Shown piece after piece: positions 32,770 to 42,103 of a stretch of 64,000 bases of DNA. How positions within the stretch are numbered: position 1 is the first letter of the stretch; every line of letters starts with the position of its first letter. The DNA is from Flavobacterium hibisci (GTDB lineage: Bacteria; Bacteroidota; Bacteroidia; Flavobacteriales; Flavobacteriaceae): the NCBI RefSeq assembly GCF_020026925.1, contig NZ_JAIQDW010000018.1:35538-99537 (forward strand), read 5' to 3'. The translations under genes were made by a program, and so were the position numbers. The notes beneath the pieces were generated by a model. The model saw nothing but the letters and a program-made list of their open reading frames with translations. It searched no databases and was not told where the DNA came from.

Positions 32770-33798
32770 ATGAGTGAAAAAACCACTATATACGATATTG
32801 CCAAGAGACTAAACATTACTGCAGCTACTGTTTCAAGAGCTTTAAATAACAACCCGAAAATAAAAAAAAGCACACGCGAATTAGTACAGCAAACAGCTGA
32901 CTTAATGAGTTACAAACCCAACAAGCTGGCATTGGCATTAAAAAGTGGAAGAAGCAACAATATAGGTATCATAGTTCCTCGAGTTGACAATAATTTTTTT
33001 GGAACCGTAATTAGAGGCATTGAAGAAGAATTATATCCTCACGGCTATCATGTTATTATTTCACAGACTCATGATGATCCCAAAAGAGAAAATGAAAATC
33101 TGTATGCTTTAATCGATGCACAGGTAGATGGTATCTTAATGTCTGTTACTGATGTTACTGATGAAAATTATGAAGCCTTTCAAAACGTTCTCCAAAAAAA
33201 TGTTCCTTTAATTTTCTTTGACAGAACCAGACATATTGACGGAGTTAGCTCTGTAACTATTAATGACTTCAAAGGAGGCTATCTTACTACAAAACATTTA
33301 ATCAACGAAGGCTGCAGAAATATCGCTCATTTTTCCAGAGACCAGTCACTTGATATATTTAAAAATAGATTTTTAGGCTATAAACAAGCATTACTGGATA
33401 GCGGAATACCATTTAAGGAAGAATATGTTATTCCGATTAAAAGTAGCGTAGAATCAGGAAAAGAAGCAGTAGACATTTTGTTACAACTGGAAACTCCTCC
33501 CGATGCTATATTTTCTTCAAGTGATTTTGCTGCTTTAGGTGCCATTCAGGAATTAAAGGAAAGAAACATCTCTATTCCTGATGATTTTTGTGTAGCAGGA
33601 TTCAGTAACGAGCCTTTCACCAAGTTCATGGAGCTATCAATAACTTCAGTTGACCAGTCTCCGCTTGAAATGGGAAAAATGGCTGCAAAGGTATTCTTAG
33701 AGCAAATAAGTAAAACCGAAACTATTAAAATACAAAAAAAGGTGATCCTTGCACCCGAACTGCATATTCGCCAGTCTTCCACAAGAACTACTTTTTAA
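32770..33798 (+). CDS. LacI family regulator of pectin genes (copy 2)
   Basis: This 342-residue paralogue of the preceding gene keeps the same domains: TTIYDIAKRLNITAATVSRAL, NKLALALKSGRSNNIG and the effector domain with SSDFAALGAIQELKERN. The recognition helix (TAATVSRAL) is identical in both copies, so both should bind the same operators. Differences in the effector domain, for example ISQTHDDPKRE against ICQTHENPKRE, may allow different ligands. It is followed by a terminator at 33886-33910. Confidence 0.9.
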   Translation: MSEKTTIYDIAKRLNITAATVSRALNNNPKIKKSTRELVQQTADLMSYKPNKLALALKSGRSNNIGIIVPRVDNNFFGTVIRGIEEELYPHGYHVIISQTHDDPKRENENLYALIDAQVDGILMSVTDVTDENYEAFQNVLQKNVPLIFFDRTRHIDGVSSVTINDFKGGYLTTKHLINEGCRNIAHFSRDQSLDIFKNRFLGYKQALLDSGIPFKEEYVIPIKSSVESGKEAVDILLQLETPPDAIFSSSDFAALGAIQELKERNISIPDDFCVAGFSNEPFTKFMELSITSVDQSPLEMGKMAAKVFLEQISKTETIKIQKKVILAPELHIRQSSTRTTF

Positions 33799-33885
33799 TT
33801 TTTTAAAAATAAATTATGTGAGTTTTATTTAATTTGCAAATCATTACGTTACACCTTAAAGTTTTATCTCTAAAGAAAAACAAAA

Positions 33886-33910
33886 AAAGGCAGCTTTATC
33901 AGCTACCTTT
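33886..33910. terminator. Bidirectional terminator between lacI copy 2 and uxaA
   Basis: AAAGGCAGCT (33886-33895) pairs with AGCTACCTTT (33901-33910) with one mismatch around a 5-nt loop, between convergent genes. Confidence 0.72.
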
Positions 33911-33953
33911 CTACATAGTAAAAATTACTTATATAAGTTAAACGTTGGGAAAA

Positions 33954-35567
33954 TTATAATGAAACCCCTCTTTTCCAAGGAATAAACACATCTTGTTTCA
34001 ACTGATCTGCTTTTGTTTCCACGTTTCCGCTAGCCAATTCTATAATATAATCAACGAGTTCCTCTCCAACTTCAGTGATGTTTTTTTCACCAGTAATGAC
34101 AGTTCCGGCATTGAAATCGATAATATCCGACATCCTATTGGTCAATGCTGTGTTTGAAGCAATTTTTACGACGGGTGCTACTGGATTTCCCATCGGATTT
34201 CCTAAACCTGTTGTAAATAAAACTATTGTTGCTCCAGCTCCAACCAATCCTGTGGTACATTCAGCGTCATTCCCTGGGGTATTTAGAAGATTTAAACCCG
34301 GTTGTGAAATATATTCACCATAATCCAAAACATCTACAATAGGTGCAGTTCCTCCTTTTTTAGATGCACCGGCAGATTTCATCGCATCTGTAATTAATCC
34401 GTCTTTAATATTTCCCGGAGATGGGTTCATATCAAACCCTGAACCTGCATCTACAACTGATTTTTCAAATGCTTTCATCAAAGATAAAAACTTGTCTGCC
34501 TTTTCTTCGGTTACACATCTGTTCATCAATTCTTGCTCAACGCCACATAATTCCGGAAACTCTGCCAAAATGGATTTGGCTCCCAAAGCTGCAAAAATAT
34601 CTGAAACAACTCCTAATGCCGGATTTGCCGATATACCTGAAAATCCGTCAGATCCACCACATTCCAAACCAATACTTAATTTTGAAATAGGAGCAGGTTT
34701 GCGTTCAATTTTATTAGCTCTTTTAATGGCTTCATAAGAATCTTTAATCACCATCTGGAACATCTGATCGGTAGTTCCAATTTGTTGCTGCTCGTAGATC
34801 AAAATTTCTTTATCACAATTTGGACTCATTGCTTTCAATGCAGCTTTAAAAATATCTACCTGCAAATTTTGACAGCCCAAACTTAAAATAGTGGCACCAG
34901 CAACATTTGGATTGTTAACATATCCTGCAAGTAATTTTGCCAACAATTCAGAATCTTGTCGAATTCCACCACAACCACCTTGATGATTGATAAATTTTAC
35001 TTCAATATTATCTAAAAGATTTTCATTTGAATTTCTCTCAGCTACTTCTTCTACACTTTTTTCTTCAATTAAAGAACGTAATAAGTTCTTATAAGAAACT
35101 TCTTTTTTTGGCAGTAATTCGTTTTCGAAAATATCTTTCAGCTTTTCGATATTTTTATTTTCACAAAAAACTAACGGAATAAATAACCAAACATTTTTAG
35201 TCCCAACTTGTCCATCTGAACGGTGATATCCATTGAAAGTTTTGTCTTTCCAACGATCTACATTTGGTGGAGTCCACCCTAGATTTCCATTTTTGCCAAA
35301 AACTTTTTCGCTTTCATGTTTTACATTTTCAGTGGTAATTACCTCTCCCTTTTTTATAGGTTTTACAGCTTTCCCAACCAAAACTCCATACATTATAATC
35401 TCATCACCAATTGCAAAATCTTTCTCTGTGATTTTATGTTTTGCTTTAACATCAGTTGTTGGTGAGACTGTAGTTCCTTCAAACATAATTTGTTCGTTTT
35501 GGACCAAATCGGTTAAAGCGACAATTACGTTATCTGCTGGATTTACTTTTATTAATTTTTTTTGCAT
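33954..35567 (-). CDS. uxaA: Altronate dehydratase
   Basis: The 537-residue enzyme converts D-altronate to 2-keto-3-deoxy-D-gluconate. An N-terminal SAF-like domain (residues 1-85) is fused to the dehydratase body containing NHQGGCGGIRQDS, GLECGGSDGFSGISANPALG and CTTGLVGAG. The full-length fused form is normal for UxaA. It lies 21 nt downstream of uxaB and completes the galacturonate branch. Confidence 0.93.
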   Translation of the reverse strand: MQKKLIKVNPADNVIVALTDLVQNEQIMFEGTTVSPTTDVKAKHKITEKDFAIGDEIIMYGVLVGKAVKPIKKGEVITTENVKHESEKVFGKNGNLGWTPPNVDRWKDKTFNGYHRSDGQVGTKNVWLFIPLVFCENKNIEKLKDIFENELLPKKEVSYKNLLRSLIEEKSVEEVAERNSNENLLDNIEVKFINHQGGCGGIRQDSELLAKLLAGYVNNPNVAGATILSLGCQNLQVDIFKAALKAMSPNCDKEILIYEQQQIGTTDQMFQMVIKDSYEAIKRANKIERKPAPISKLSIGLECGGSDGFSGISANPALGVVSDIFAALGAKSILAEFPELCGVEQELMNRCVTEEKADKFLSLMKAFEKSVVDAGSGFDMNPSPGNIKDGLITDAMKSAGASKKGGTAPIVDVLDYGEYISQPGLNLLNTPGNDAECTTGLVGAGATIVLFTTGLGNPMGNPVAPVVKIASNTALTNRMSDIIDFNAGTVITGEKNITEVGEELVDYIIELASGNVETKADQLKQDVFIPWKRGVSL

Positions 35568-35588
35568 GATAATAATTTTAAAATCTAA

Positions 35589-37031
35589 TTAGTACTTTGC
35601 GCTGAAATTAGCGTAACCTTTTTCAATTCCATTTGCTTCAATTTCGGTTAAAGCTACAACTAATGCTTCAGAAAGACCATTAATTTTTGTTAAATCCTGA
35701 CCCCAAAAATCTGTATTAGCCAAAACAGCATCCACAACTGAATCTAAAGCTCCTAATTGCCATGCATTGTTAAATGCCTCAACTAATTCGGGAGTATCTT
35801 TTACAGGCAATGCTTCATTATTCCATGTCCCTTTATAAAATTGTATTAAAGAAGCCAATGAGAAAGTCAAACTAACCGGCAATTTTTTATTTGCATTATA
35901 ATATCCTAATAAACTTGGTAAAACCCTTACTTTGAATTTTGAAATAGAATTTAAAGCAATATCTGCAAGTGCATGTTTGATAAATGGATTTTTAAAACGA
36001 TCCATTACCTCTTCAGAATAGGCAGCGATTTCATTTTTGTCCATCGCAAGCGTTTCGCTGATTTCACTGATAACACTGTTTACGAATTTCCCGGTAAAAT
36101 CTCCGTTAACCGTTTCCATTACTAATTTGTTACCGTATAAAAGAGAAGTAGGAACCATTGCTGTATGCGCGCCATTCAAAATACGAACTTTGATCATTTT
36201 GAAAGGACGGATATCATCCACAATTTTCACATTCAAATCCGTTTTATGAAAAGGTAGTTTTGCTTTCAAATCATCATCGCCTTCAATAGCCCAAAGGAAA
36301 AATGGTTCAGCAGCAACAATTAAATTATCCTGATAATCTAATTTACTGTTGTAGTCTTCAATTTCAGCTCTTGGATATCCCGGAACGATTCTGTCAACCA
36401 AAGTACTGTGATACGTACAAGCATCAGATACCCATGTTTTGAATGCGTCCTCTAACTTCCATAAATCAACATATTGTAAAATATATTTTTTTAGAGTCTC
36501 CGAGTTATAATCAATCAATTCGCAAGGAATAATCGTTACACCTTTAGAAGCATCTCCATTGAAATGTTTGAATCTTTCATAAAGTAAAACAGTCAATTTT
36601 GCAGGAAATGCTGCCGGTGGCTGCATGTCCGGAGTATCAGTATCAAGGAATTCAATTCCGGCTTCAGTAGTATTTGAAACAATAAACTGAAGCTCTTCCT
36701 CTTTAGCTAAAGCTAAATAATCTGCAAATTCAGTATATGGATTTATAGCTTTTACAATATTATCAATTAGCTGAATGTCTTGTATTTTTTCGCCTTTTTT
36801 AATCCCGTTCATAAACAAAGTATAAAGACCATCCTGATCGTTTATCATGTTTACCATACCATCTTTCAATGGCTGAACAATTGCAATACCAGCGTTGAAA
36901 TCAACCTCTTTGTTTAGTTTATGAAAAGCATAATCAACAAATGCTCTAAGGAAATTTCCTTCTCCAAACTGAACTACTTTAATAGGCTTTAAATTTTCTA
37001 AACCTGTATTTACTCTATTTAATTTTTTCAT
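35589..37031 (-). CDS. uxaB: Tagaturonate reductase
   Basis: This 480-residue member of the mannitol-dehydrogenase family reduces D-tagaturonate to D-altronate with NADH. The N-terminal dinucleotide region reads VVQFGEGNFLRAFVDYAF; catalytic-domain features include KVRILNGAHTAMVP. Fructuronate reductase is a close alternative, but pairing with uxaA and the pectin context favour UxaB. A hairpin at 37122-37160 separates it from the upstream aldolase gene. Confidence 0.9.
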   Translation of the reverse strand: MKKLNRVNTGLENLKPIKVVQFGEGNFLRAFVDYAFHKLNKEVDFNAGIAIVQPLKDGMVNMINDQDGLYTLFMNGIKKGEKIQDIQLIDNIVKAINPYTEFADYLALAKEEELQFIVSNTTEAGIEFLDTDTPDMQPPAAFPAKLTVLLYERFKHFNGDASKGVTIIPCELIDYNSETLKKYILQYVDLWKLEDAFKTWVSDACTYHSTLVDRIVPGYPRAEIEDYNSKLDYQDNLIVAAEPFFLWAIEGDDDLKAKLPFHKTDLNVKIVDDIRPFKMIKVRILNGAHTAMVPTSLLYGNKLVMETVNGDFTGKFVNSVISEISETLAMDKNEIAAYSEEVMDRFKNPFIKHALADIALNSISKFKVRVLPSLLGYYNANKKLPVSLTFSLASLIQFYKGTWNNEALPVKDTPELVEAFNNAWQLGALDSVVDAVLANTDFWGQDLTKINGLSEALVVALTEIEANGIEKGYANFSAKY

Positions 37032-37121
37032 TTTAAATCTTCTCTAAAAGTGTTATAAATAACCTCATTAATCCCTTACCTGTTTTATTATTGTAAAAGA
37101 AACATTACACTTGTAAATGTT

Positions 37122-37160
37122 AAAATAAAGTTTGCTGTGAGGAGTGACAAACTTTATTTT
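37122..37160 (-). terminator. Hairpin between the aldolase gene and uxaB
   Basis: AAAATAAAGTTTG (37122-37134) and CAAACTTTATTTT (37148-37160) are exact reverse complements around a 13-nt loop. The stem is AT-rich. It may terminate the kdu/kdg transcript or stabilise its 3' end before uxaB. Confidence 0.6.
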
Positions 37161-37237
37161 TCAAGCGTAATGTTCAATTACAACCTTTAAAACTCTAAAA
37201 AAAACTGCTTTGAAATAAGGAACAAACTAATTATTCC

Positions 37238-37909
37238 TTATTTATTTCTAATATCTTTAATGATGTTCAACACATCACTTACTTTATTTTTTAATCCTTC
37301 AAAATCCTGCTTATCCAACAAATCTTTTGAAATCAATTGTGAACCAAGACCAACGCAGGTAGCACCGGCATTTAACCATGAAGACAAACTTTCAACAGTT
37401 GGATAAACACCTCCTGTAGGCATAATTGTAGTCCACGGACATGGTCCTTTAATTGCTTTAATAAATTCTTGCCCATAAGTATCAGCAGGAAACAATTTTA
37501 CCACTTCACAACCTAACTCTTCGGCTCTTGCAATTTCTGTAAGTGTTCCACAGCCAGGCGACCATAAAACTTTTCTACGGTTACACGCTATTGCAATATC
37601 TTCCCTAAATACCGGAGTTACAATAAAATTAGCGCCAAGCTGCATGTATAATGAAGCCGCCGCCGCATCAGTAACAGAACCAACACCTAAAATCATCCCC
37701 GGCAGTTCAGCCAATGCATATTTATTTAATGCTCCAAAAACTTCGAAAGCAAAATCACCTCTGCTGGTAAATTCCATTAATCTGGATCCTCCATCATAAC
37801 AGGCTTTTAATACTTTTTTACTGATTTCAATATCCGAATGAAAAAACAAAGGAACCATTCCGTTGTCTTTCATCGTCTGAGCTACTTCAATTCTTGAATA
37901 CTTTGCCAT
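37238..37909 (-). CDS. eda: KDPG / KHG aldolase
   Basis: The 223-residue aldolase cleaves 2-keto-3-deoxy-6-phosphogluconate to pyruvate and glyceraldehyde-3-phosphate. Conserved features are GSRLMEFTSRGD, the VTPVF segment, and CEVVKLFPADTYG with the Schiff-base lysine. MPTGGV binds phosphate. It lies 7 nt after the kinase gene and closes the pathway. Confidence 0.93.
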   Translation of the reverse strand: MAKYSRIEVAQTMKDNGMVPLFFHSDIEISKKVLKACYDGGSRLMEFTSRGDFAFEVFGALNKYALAELPGMILGVGSVTDAAAASLYMQLGANFIVTPVFREDIAIACNRRKVLWSPGCGTLTEIARAEELGCEVVKLFPADTYGQEFIKAIKGPCPWTTIMPTGGVYPTVESLSSWLNAGATCVGLGSQLISKDLLDKQDFEGLKNKVSDVLNIIKDIRNK

Positions 37910-37916
37910 ACTTTAT

Positions 37917-38939
37917 TTATCTTGATACTAATCCGGCAGAATTTCCTCCCGCCATGTTTTCAACTTCTTTTAATGTAACCAAATTATAATCTCCGGCAAT
38001 GGTATGTTTCAAGCAACAAGCTGCCACTGCAAAATCTAATGCCTTTTGCTTGTCTTCTTTATACTCAACTAATCCGTAGATTAATCCGCCCATAAAGGCG
38101 TCGCCACTACCTACTCTGTCGATTACAGGAGTTACTTCCTGTACAGCTGCATTAAAAATGGTTTTCCCGTCAAATAAAACGCCACCAATTCTTTGATGCG
38201 AAGCACTAACTGAATAACGCAATGTAGTTGCCACTGTTTTTAAGTCCGGACAAAGCTCATATAACTTAGAATATAAAACTGGTAAAGATTCCTCATCCTG
38301 ATAATCCGGATTTACTTTAGGAATTCCTAACATAAAATAGGCTGTATCTATATCTCCTAAAATAACGTGACTGTATTTTAATAACTCTGGCATAACCTCA
38401 CTTGGAGTTTTGCCATATTGCCATAATTTTGATCTGTAATTCAAGTCACATGAAATCGTCAAACCTAATTCATGCGCAATTTGAACTGCTTCAAGACATG
38501 CTTCTGCGGCACTTTGGGAAATTGCAGCTGAAATTCCGCTAAAATGGAACCAGGTAGCGCCTTCAAGTACTTTCTTCCAATCAATATCTCCTTTTTGAAT
38601 CGTTGCCATCGAGCTATGCGCGCGATCGTACACCACATTGCTTCCTCTGGTTCCTGCTCCAGTTTCTAAATAATACGTTCCTAAACGTTCTCCGCCGTAA
38701 ACAATACTTTTAGATTCAACATTCATTTTACGCATCTCCTGAACTGCACAGTAACCAATTTCGTTTTCAGGCAATCTGGTAACAAACTCTGTATTAATTC
38801 CGTAATTCGCCAGAGAAACACAAACGTTAAATTCACCTCCGCCATAAGACGCTGTAAACGCTTTAGCCTGAGAAAAACGCAAATGTCTTTCTGTAGAAAA
38901 GCGCAACATTATTTCGCCGAATGCAACTACTTTACTCAT
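37917..38939 (-). CDS. kdgK: 2-keto-3-deoxygluconate kinase (PfkB family)
   Basis: The 340-residue kinase phosphorylates 2-keto-3-deoxygluconate. PfkB signatures are present: AFGEIMLRFS and YGGGEFNVCVSLA at the N-terminus and DRVGSGDAFMGGLIYGL with the catalytic Asp near the C-terminus. I place the start at the ATG at 38939 (MSKVVAFGE) instead of an upstream TTG. It lies 13 nt after uxaC and 7 nt before the aldolase gene. Confidence 0.92.
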   Translation of the reverse strand: MSKVVAFGEIMLRFSTERHLRFSQAKAFTASYGGGEFNVCVSLANYGINTEFVTRLPENEIGYCAVQEMRKMNVESKSIVYGGERLGTYYLETGAGTRGSNVVYDRAHSSMATIQKGDIDWKKVLEGATWFHFSGISAAISQSAAEACLEAVQIAHELGLTISCDLNYRSKLWQYGKTPSEVMPELLKYSHVILGDIDTAYFMLGIPKVNPDYQDEESLPVLYSKLYELCPDLKTVATTLRYSVSASHQRIGGVLFDGKTIFNAAVQEVTPVIDRVGSGDAFMGGLIYGLVEYKEDKQKALDFAVAACCLKHTIAGDYNLVTLKEVENMAGGNSAGLVSR

Positions 38940-38952
38940 TGTCAATATTTAA

Positions 38953-40359
38953 TTAAAATTTAAAATATTCTTTTGCATTATTATACGAAATATCAGAAAC
39001 CATTTTCCCGATCCATTCCATATCAGCAGGAAGTTCTCCTCTCTGAATTTCATCTCCAAGAAGATTACAAAGAATACGTCTGAAATATTCGTGTCTTGGG
39101 AAAGACAAGAAACTTCTGGAGTCGGTCAGCATTCCAACAAAACAGCTAATTAATCCCATGTTTGAAAGGGCATTTAATTGTTTTGTCATTCCGTCTTTCT
39201 GATCCAAAAACCACCATCCTGAACCAAACTGCACTTTTCCTCTCACACTTCCGTCATTAAAGTTACCAATCATGGTAGCCATTACCTCGTTATCAGCAGG
39301 ATTTAGGTTATAAATAATTGTTTTTGTTAATTTATCTTTACTATCTAAAGCATTTAAAAAAGCAGATAATTTTTGAGCCTGAGGATAATCCCCGATAGAA
39401 TCCCATCCTGTGTCAGGTCCTAAAATTCTGTGCATACGCGCATTATTGTTACGTAAAGCTCCTAAGTGAAATTGCTGAACCCATCCCAATTCATGGTATG
39501 TTTCAGATAAAAACAATAATACTGCACTCTGGAATTTCAATGCTTCTTCAGGAGTAATCGTTTGATTTTCTCTTTTCTTTTTGAAGATTGCATTTACTTC
39601 AGATTCAGTAAAGTTTTCGAAATAAATCTGATCTAAACCATGATCACTTAACTTACATCCGTTTGCATTAAAGAAATCAATTCTTTTTCTTAATGCTGAA
39701 AGTAAATCAGCGTAAGTACTGATTGCTACTCCGGACACATCCCCCAATGTGTCCAGATAAGCATTGTAACCGTCATTTGAAATCAAAATAGCTTTATCAG
39801 GCCTAAAAGCCGTGCTCATTTTAGTTTCAAAAGGATTACTGTTTAATTTTTGGTGAAACTCTAAAGTATCAATAGGATCTTCTGTAGTACAAACTAGTTC
39901 AGCATTTACTTTTTTAAGCAAATTGCGTGTACTGTATTCTGCCGAGTTTACTTTTGCCGAAGCTTCCTCATATATTCTTTCAGCAGATTTTTCATTCAGC
40001 AAATCGTAAATATCAAAATAACGTGCTAATTCTAAGTGAGTCCAATGATACAAAGGATTACGCATTGTATACGGAACTGTTTTTGCCCAGTTTAAGAATT
40101 TATCTTTATCAGAACCATTACCTGTAATAAACTGCTCGTTAATTCCTAATGTACGCATTGCACGCCATTTGTAGTGATCTCCGTTTATCCACACATTTGT
40201 GATATTGTCAAAAATTTTATCCTCTGCAATAAACTGTGGATTTAAGTGATTGTGATAATCAATAATAGGCTGATTTTTCGAATAGTTATGGTATAACTCC
40301 TCAGCGTATTTATTTTCAAGTAAAAAATTATCGTTTATGAATGTTTTATTAGAACTCAT
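38953..40359 (-). CDS. uxaC: Glucuronate/galacturonate isomerase
   Basis: The 468-residue enzyme isomerises D-galacturonate to D-tagaturonate (and glucuronate to fructuronate). It belongs to the amidohydrolase superfamily with the metal site DYHNHLNP near residue 35. Further family blocks are HWTHLELARYF, WVQQFHLGALRNNNARMH and SCFVGMLTDSRSFLSFPRHEYFRR, cited here as separate motifs. It follows kduD by 24 nt. Confidence 0.94.
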   Translation of the reverse strand: MSSNKTFINDNFLLENKYAEELYHNYSKNQPIIDYHNHLNPQFIAEDKIFDNITNVWINGDHYKWRAMRTLGINEQFITGNGSDKDKFLNWAKTVPYTMRNPLYHWTHLELARYFDIYDLLNEKSAERIYEEASAKVNSAEYSTRNLLKKVNAELVCTTEDPIDTLEFHQKLNSNPFETKMSTAFRPDKAILISNDGYNAYLDTLGDVSGVAISTYADLLSALRKRIDFFNANGCKLSDHGLDQIYFENFTESEVNAIFKKKRENQTITPEEALKFQSAVLLFLSETYHELGWVQQFHLGALRNNNARMHRILGPDTGWDSIGDYPQAQKLSAFLNALDSKDKLTKTIIYNLNPADNEVMATMIGNFNDGSVRGKVQFGSGWWFLDQKDGMTKQLNALSNMGLISCFVGMLTDSRSFLSFPRHEYFRRILCNLLGDEIQRGELPADMEWIGKMVSDISYNNAKEYFKF

Positions 40360-40382
40360 GATTTTTTAATATAATAGAAAAA

Positions 40383-41174
40383 TTATTCTTCGTTTGATGG
40401 TTTTCCAATTGTAGCAAGGATTCCACCATCAACATATAAAATGTGACCGTTAACAAAATCACTGGCTTTTGATGACAAGAATATTGCAGCTCCAGCTAAA
40501 TCACTTGGATCTCCCCATTTTGCAGCAGGAGTTCTGCTAATGATAAAATCGTTAAAAGGATGTCCGTCAACTCGGATTGGCTTAGTTTGCTCAGTTGCAA
40601 AATAACCAGGTCCGATTCCGTTAATCTGAACATTATATTTTGCCCATTCTGTTGCCATATTTTTGGTCAGCATTTTCAAACCTCCTTTTGCGGCAGCGTA
40701 GGCAGAAACCGTATTTCTACCCAATTCACTCATCATTGAGCAAATATTAATGATTTTCCCTTGTCTTCTTTCGATCATTCCTTTAGCAACATGCTTAGAA
40801 ACGATAAACGGACTAACTAAATCAATATCAACAACCTCTCTGAAATCAGCAACTTCCATTTCCAGTAAAGGGATTCTTTTAATGATTCCTGCATTATTGA
40901 TTAAGATATCAATTGGTCCAACTTCGCTTTCAATTTTGGCTACAGCGGCACTAACTTCTTTTTCTTCTGTTACATTAAATTTGTAACCAACAGCATTAAT
41001 TCCTTCACTTTTTAATTCTGCTACAGCATTATCAATTTTTTCCTGAGAAGAATTTCCGTTTACAACAATCGTTGCACCCGCCTGACCTAATCCTTTTGCC
41101 ATTGCCATTCCCAATCCGTGAGTACTTCCTGTGATAAGGGCAACTTTTCCTTTTATATCAAATAAATTTGTCAT
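40383..41174 (-). CDS. kduD: 2-keto-3-deoxygluconate-forming dehydrogenase (SDR)
   Basis: The 263-residue short-chain dehydrogenase has the cofactor motif TGSTHGLGMAMAKGL, NNAG, and the catalytic Ser-Tyr-Lys set (CSMMSELGRNTVSAYAAAKGG). After KduI it reduces 2,5-diketo-3-deoxygluconate to 2-keto-3-deoxygluconate. It starts 2 nt after the kduI stop codon, which supports the assignment over other gluconate-5-dehydrogenase-like enzymes. Confidence 0.9.
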   Translation of the reverse strand: MTNLFDIKGKVALITGSTHGLGMAMAKGLGQAGATIVVNGNSSQEKIDNAVAELKSEGINAVGYKFNVTEEKEVSAAVAKIESEVGPIDILINNAGIIKRIPLLEMEVADFREVVDIDLVSPFIVSKHVAKGMIERRQGKIINICSMMSELGRNTVSAYAAAKGGLKMLTKNMATEWAKYNVQINGIGPGYFATEQTKPIRVDGHPFNDFIISRTPAAKWGDPSDLAGAAIFLSSKASDFVNGHILYVDGGILATIGKPSNEE

Positions 41175-41175
41175 T

Positions 41176-42015
41176 TTATCTTAAATCAGTGATTTTACAA
41201 ACATCCATATCTCCATAATCTAAATTCTCTCCAGCCATTCCCCAGATAAAAGTATAATTACTTGTTCCGGAACCGGAGTGGATAGACCAAGGCGGAGAAA
41301 TAACTGCCTGATGATTGTTCATCCAGATATGTCTTGTCTCCTGCGGCTGTCCCATAAAATGGCATACGGCCTGATTTTCCGGAATATCAAGATAGAAATA
41401 AACTTCCATACGACGATCGTGAACGTGTGCAGGCATGGTATTCCAGACACTTCCCGGTTTTAATTCTGTCATTCCCATTTGCAATTGGCAAGTTGTAACC
41501 ACGCTTCCAATAATCATTTGATTAACGGTACGGTGATTAGCCGTTTCCATTGTTCCCAATTGCAATTTATTAGCTTCATCTAAACTTACTTTTTTAGTTG
41601 GGTAAGTCGTATGTGCTGGTGCAGAATTTAAATAAAATTTTGCTGGATTGCTGCTATCATCACTTTTGAAGATTACTTCTTTGTTTCCACTTCCAATATA
41701 CAATGCATCTTTAAAACCTAACTCATAAGATGTTCCTTCCACAACAACAGAGCCACTTCCTCCTACATTAATGATCCCCAACTCTCTTCTCTCCAGGAAA
41801 TAAGGTGCTTTAAGCGGATCAATAGTTTCTAAAACTAAATCTCCTTTTACCGGAACTGCTGAACCGGTTATATATCTGTCATAATGAGAATAAACCAATA
41901 CTACTTCATCTTCCTGCATCAAATCATCAATCAGAAACTCATTTCTCAATTGCTGGGTATCATATTTTTTTACAGCTTCTGGGCTTGATGCGTATCTGGA
42001 ACTATATTTTGTCAT
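41176..42015 (-). CDS. kduI: 5-keto-4-deoxyuronate isomerase
   Basis: The 279-residue cupin-fold isomerase converts 4-deoxy-5-keto-uronate, the product of unsaturated uronyl hydrolases, to 2,5-diketo-3-deoxygluconate. The zinc-binding region WNTMPAHVHDRRMEVYFYLD and HIWMNNHQAVISPPWSIHSG are clear. It is the first gene of the operon kduI-kduD-uxaC-kdgK-eda and carries the LacI-type operator at 42030-42043 directly upstream. Confidence 0.94.
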   Translation of the reverse strand: MTKYSSRYASSPEAVKKYDTQQLRNEFLIDDLMQEDEVVLVYSHYDRYITGSAVPVKGDLVLETIDPLKAPYFLERRELGIINVGGSGSVVVEGTSYELGFKDALYIGSGNKEVIFKSDDSSNPAKFYLNSAPAHTTYPTKKVSLDEANKLQLGTMETANHRTVNQMIIGSVVTTCQLQMGMTELKPGSVWNTMPAHVHDRRMEVYFYLDIPENQAVCHFMGQPQETRHIWMNNHQAVISPPWSIHSGSGTSNYTFIWGMAGENLDYGDMDVCKITDLR

Positions 42016-42029
42016 ATTTTTATTTTTAA

Positions 42030-42051
42030 TGTAATCGATTGCACAAAATTA
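42030..42051 (-). promoter_or_regulatory. LacI-type operator and -7 box of the kduI operon
   Basis: TAATTTTG (42044-42051, a TAnnTTTG match) is directly followed by TGCAATCGATTACA (42030-42043) on the minus strand, 15 nt before the kduI ATG. Repression by covering the start site is the simplest reading. Confidence 0.75.
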
Positions 42052-42103
42052 TATTTTTATATTTAAATATCATAATACAAATGAAAATTTATTTGTGTAA
42101 TTA

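Noticed and set aside
33954..35592. Plus-strand frames opposite uxaA (for example 35233-35592 and 34421-34737)
   Set aside because: They are antisense to a well-conserved enzyme and encode low-complexity products without domains.
38940..38945. kdgK start at TTG 38945
   Set aside because: An ATG six nucleotides downstream gives the canonical start MSKVVAFGE.
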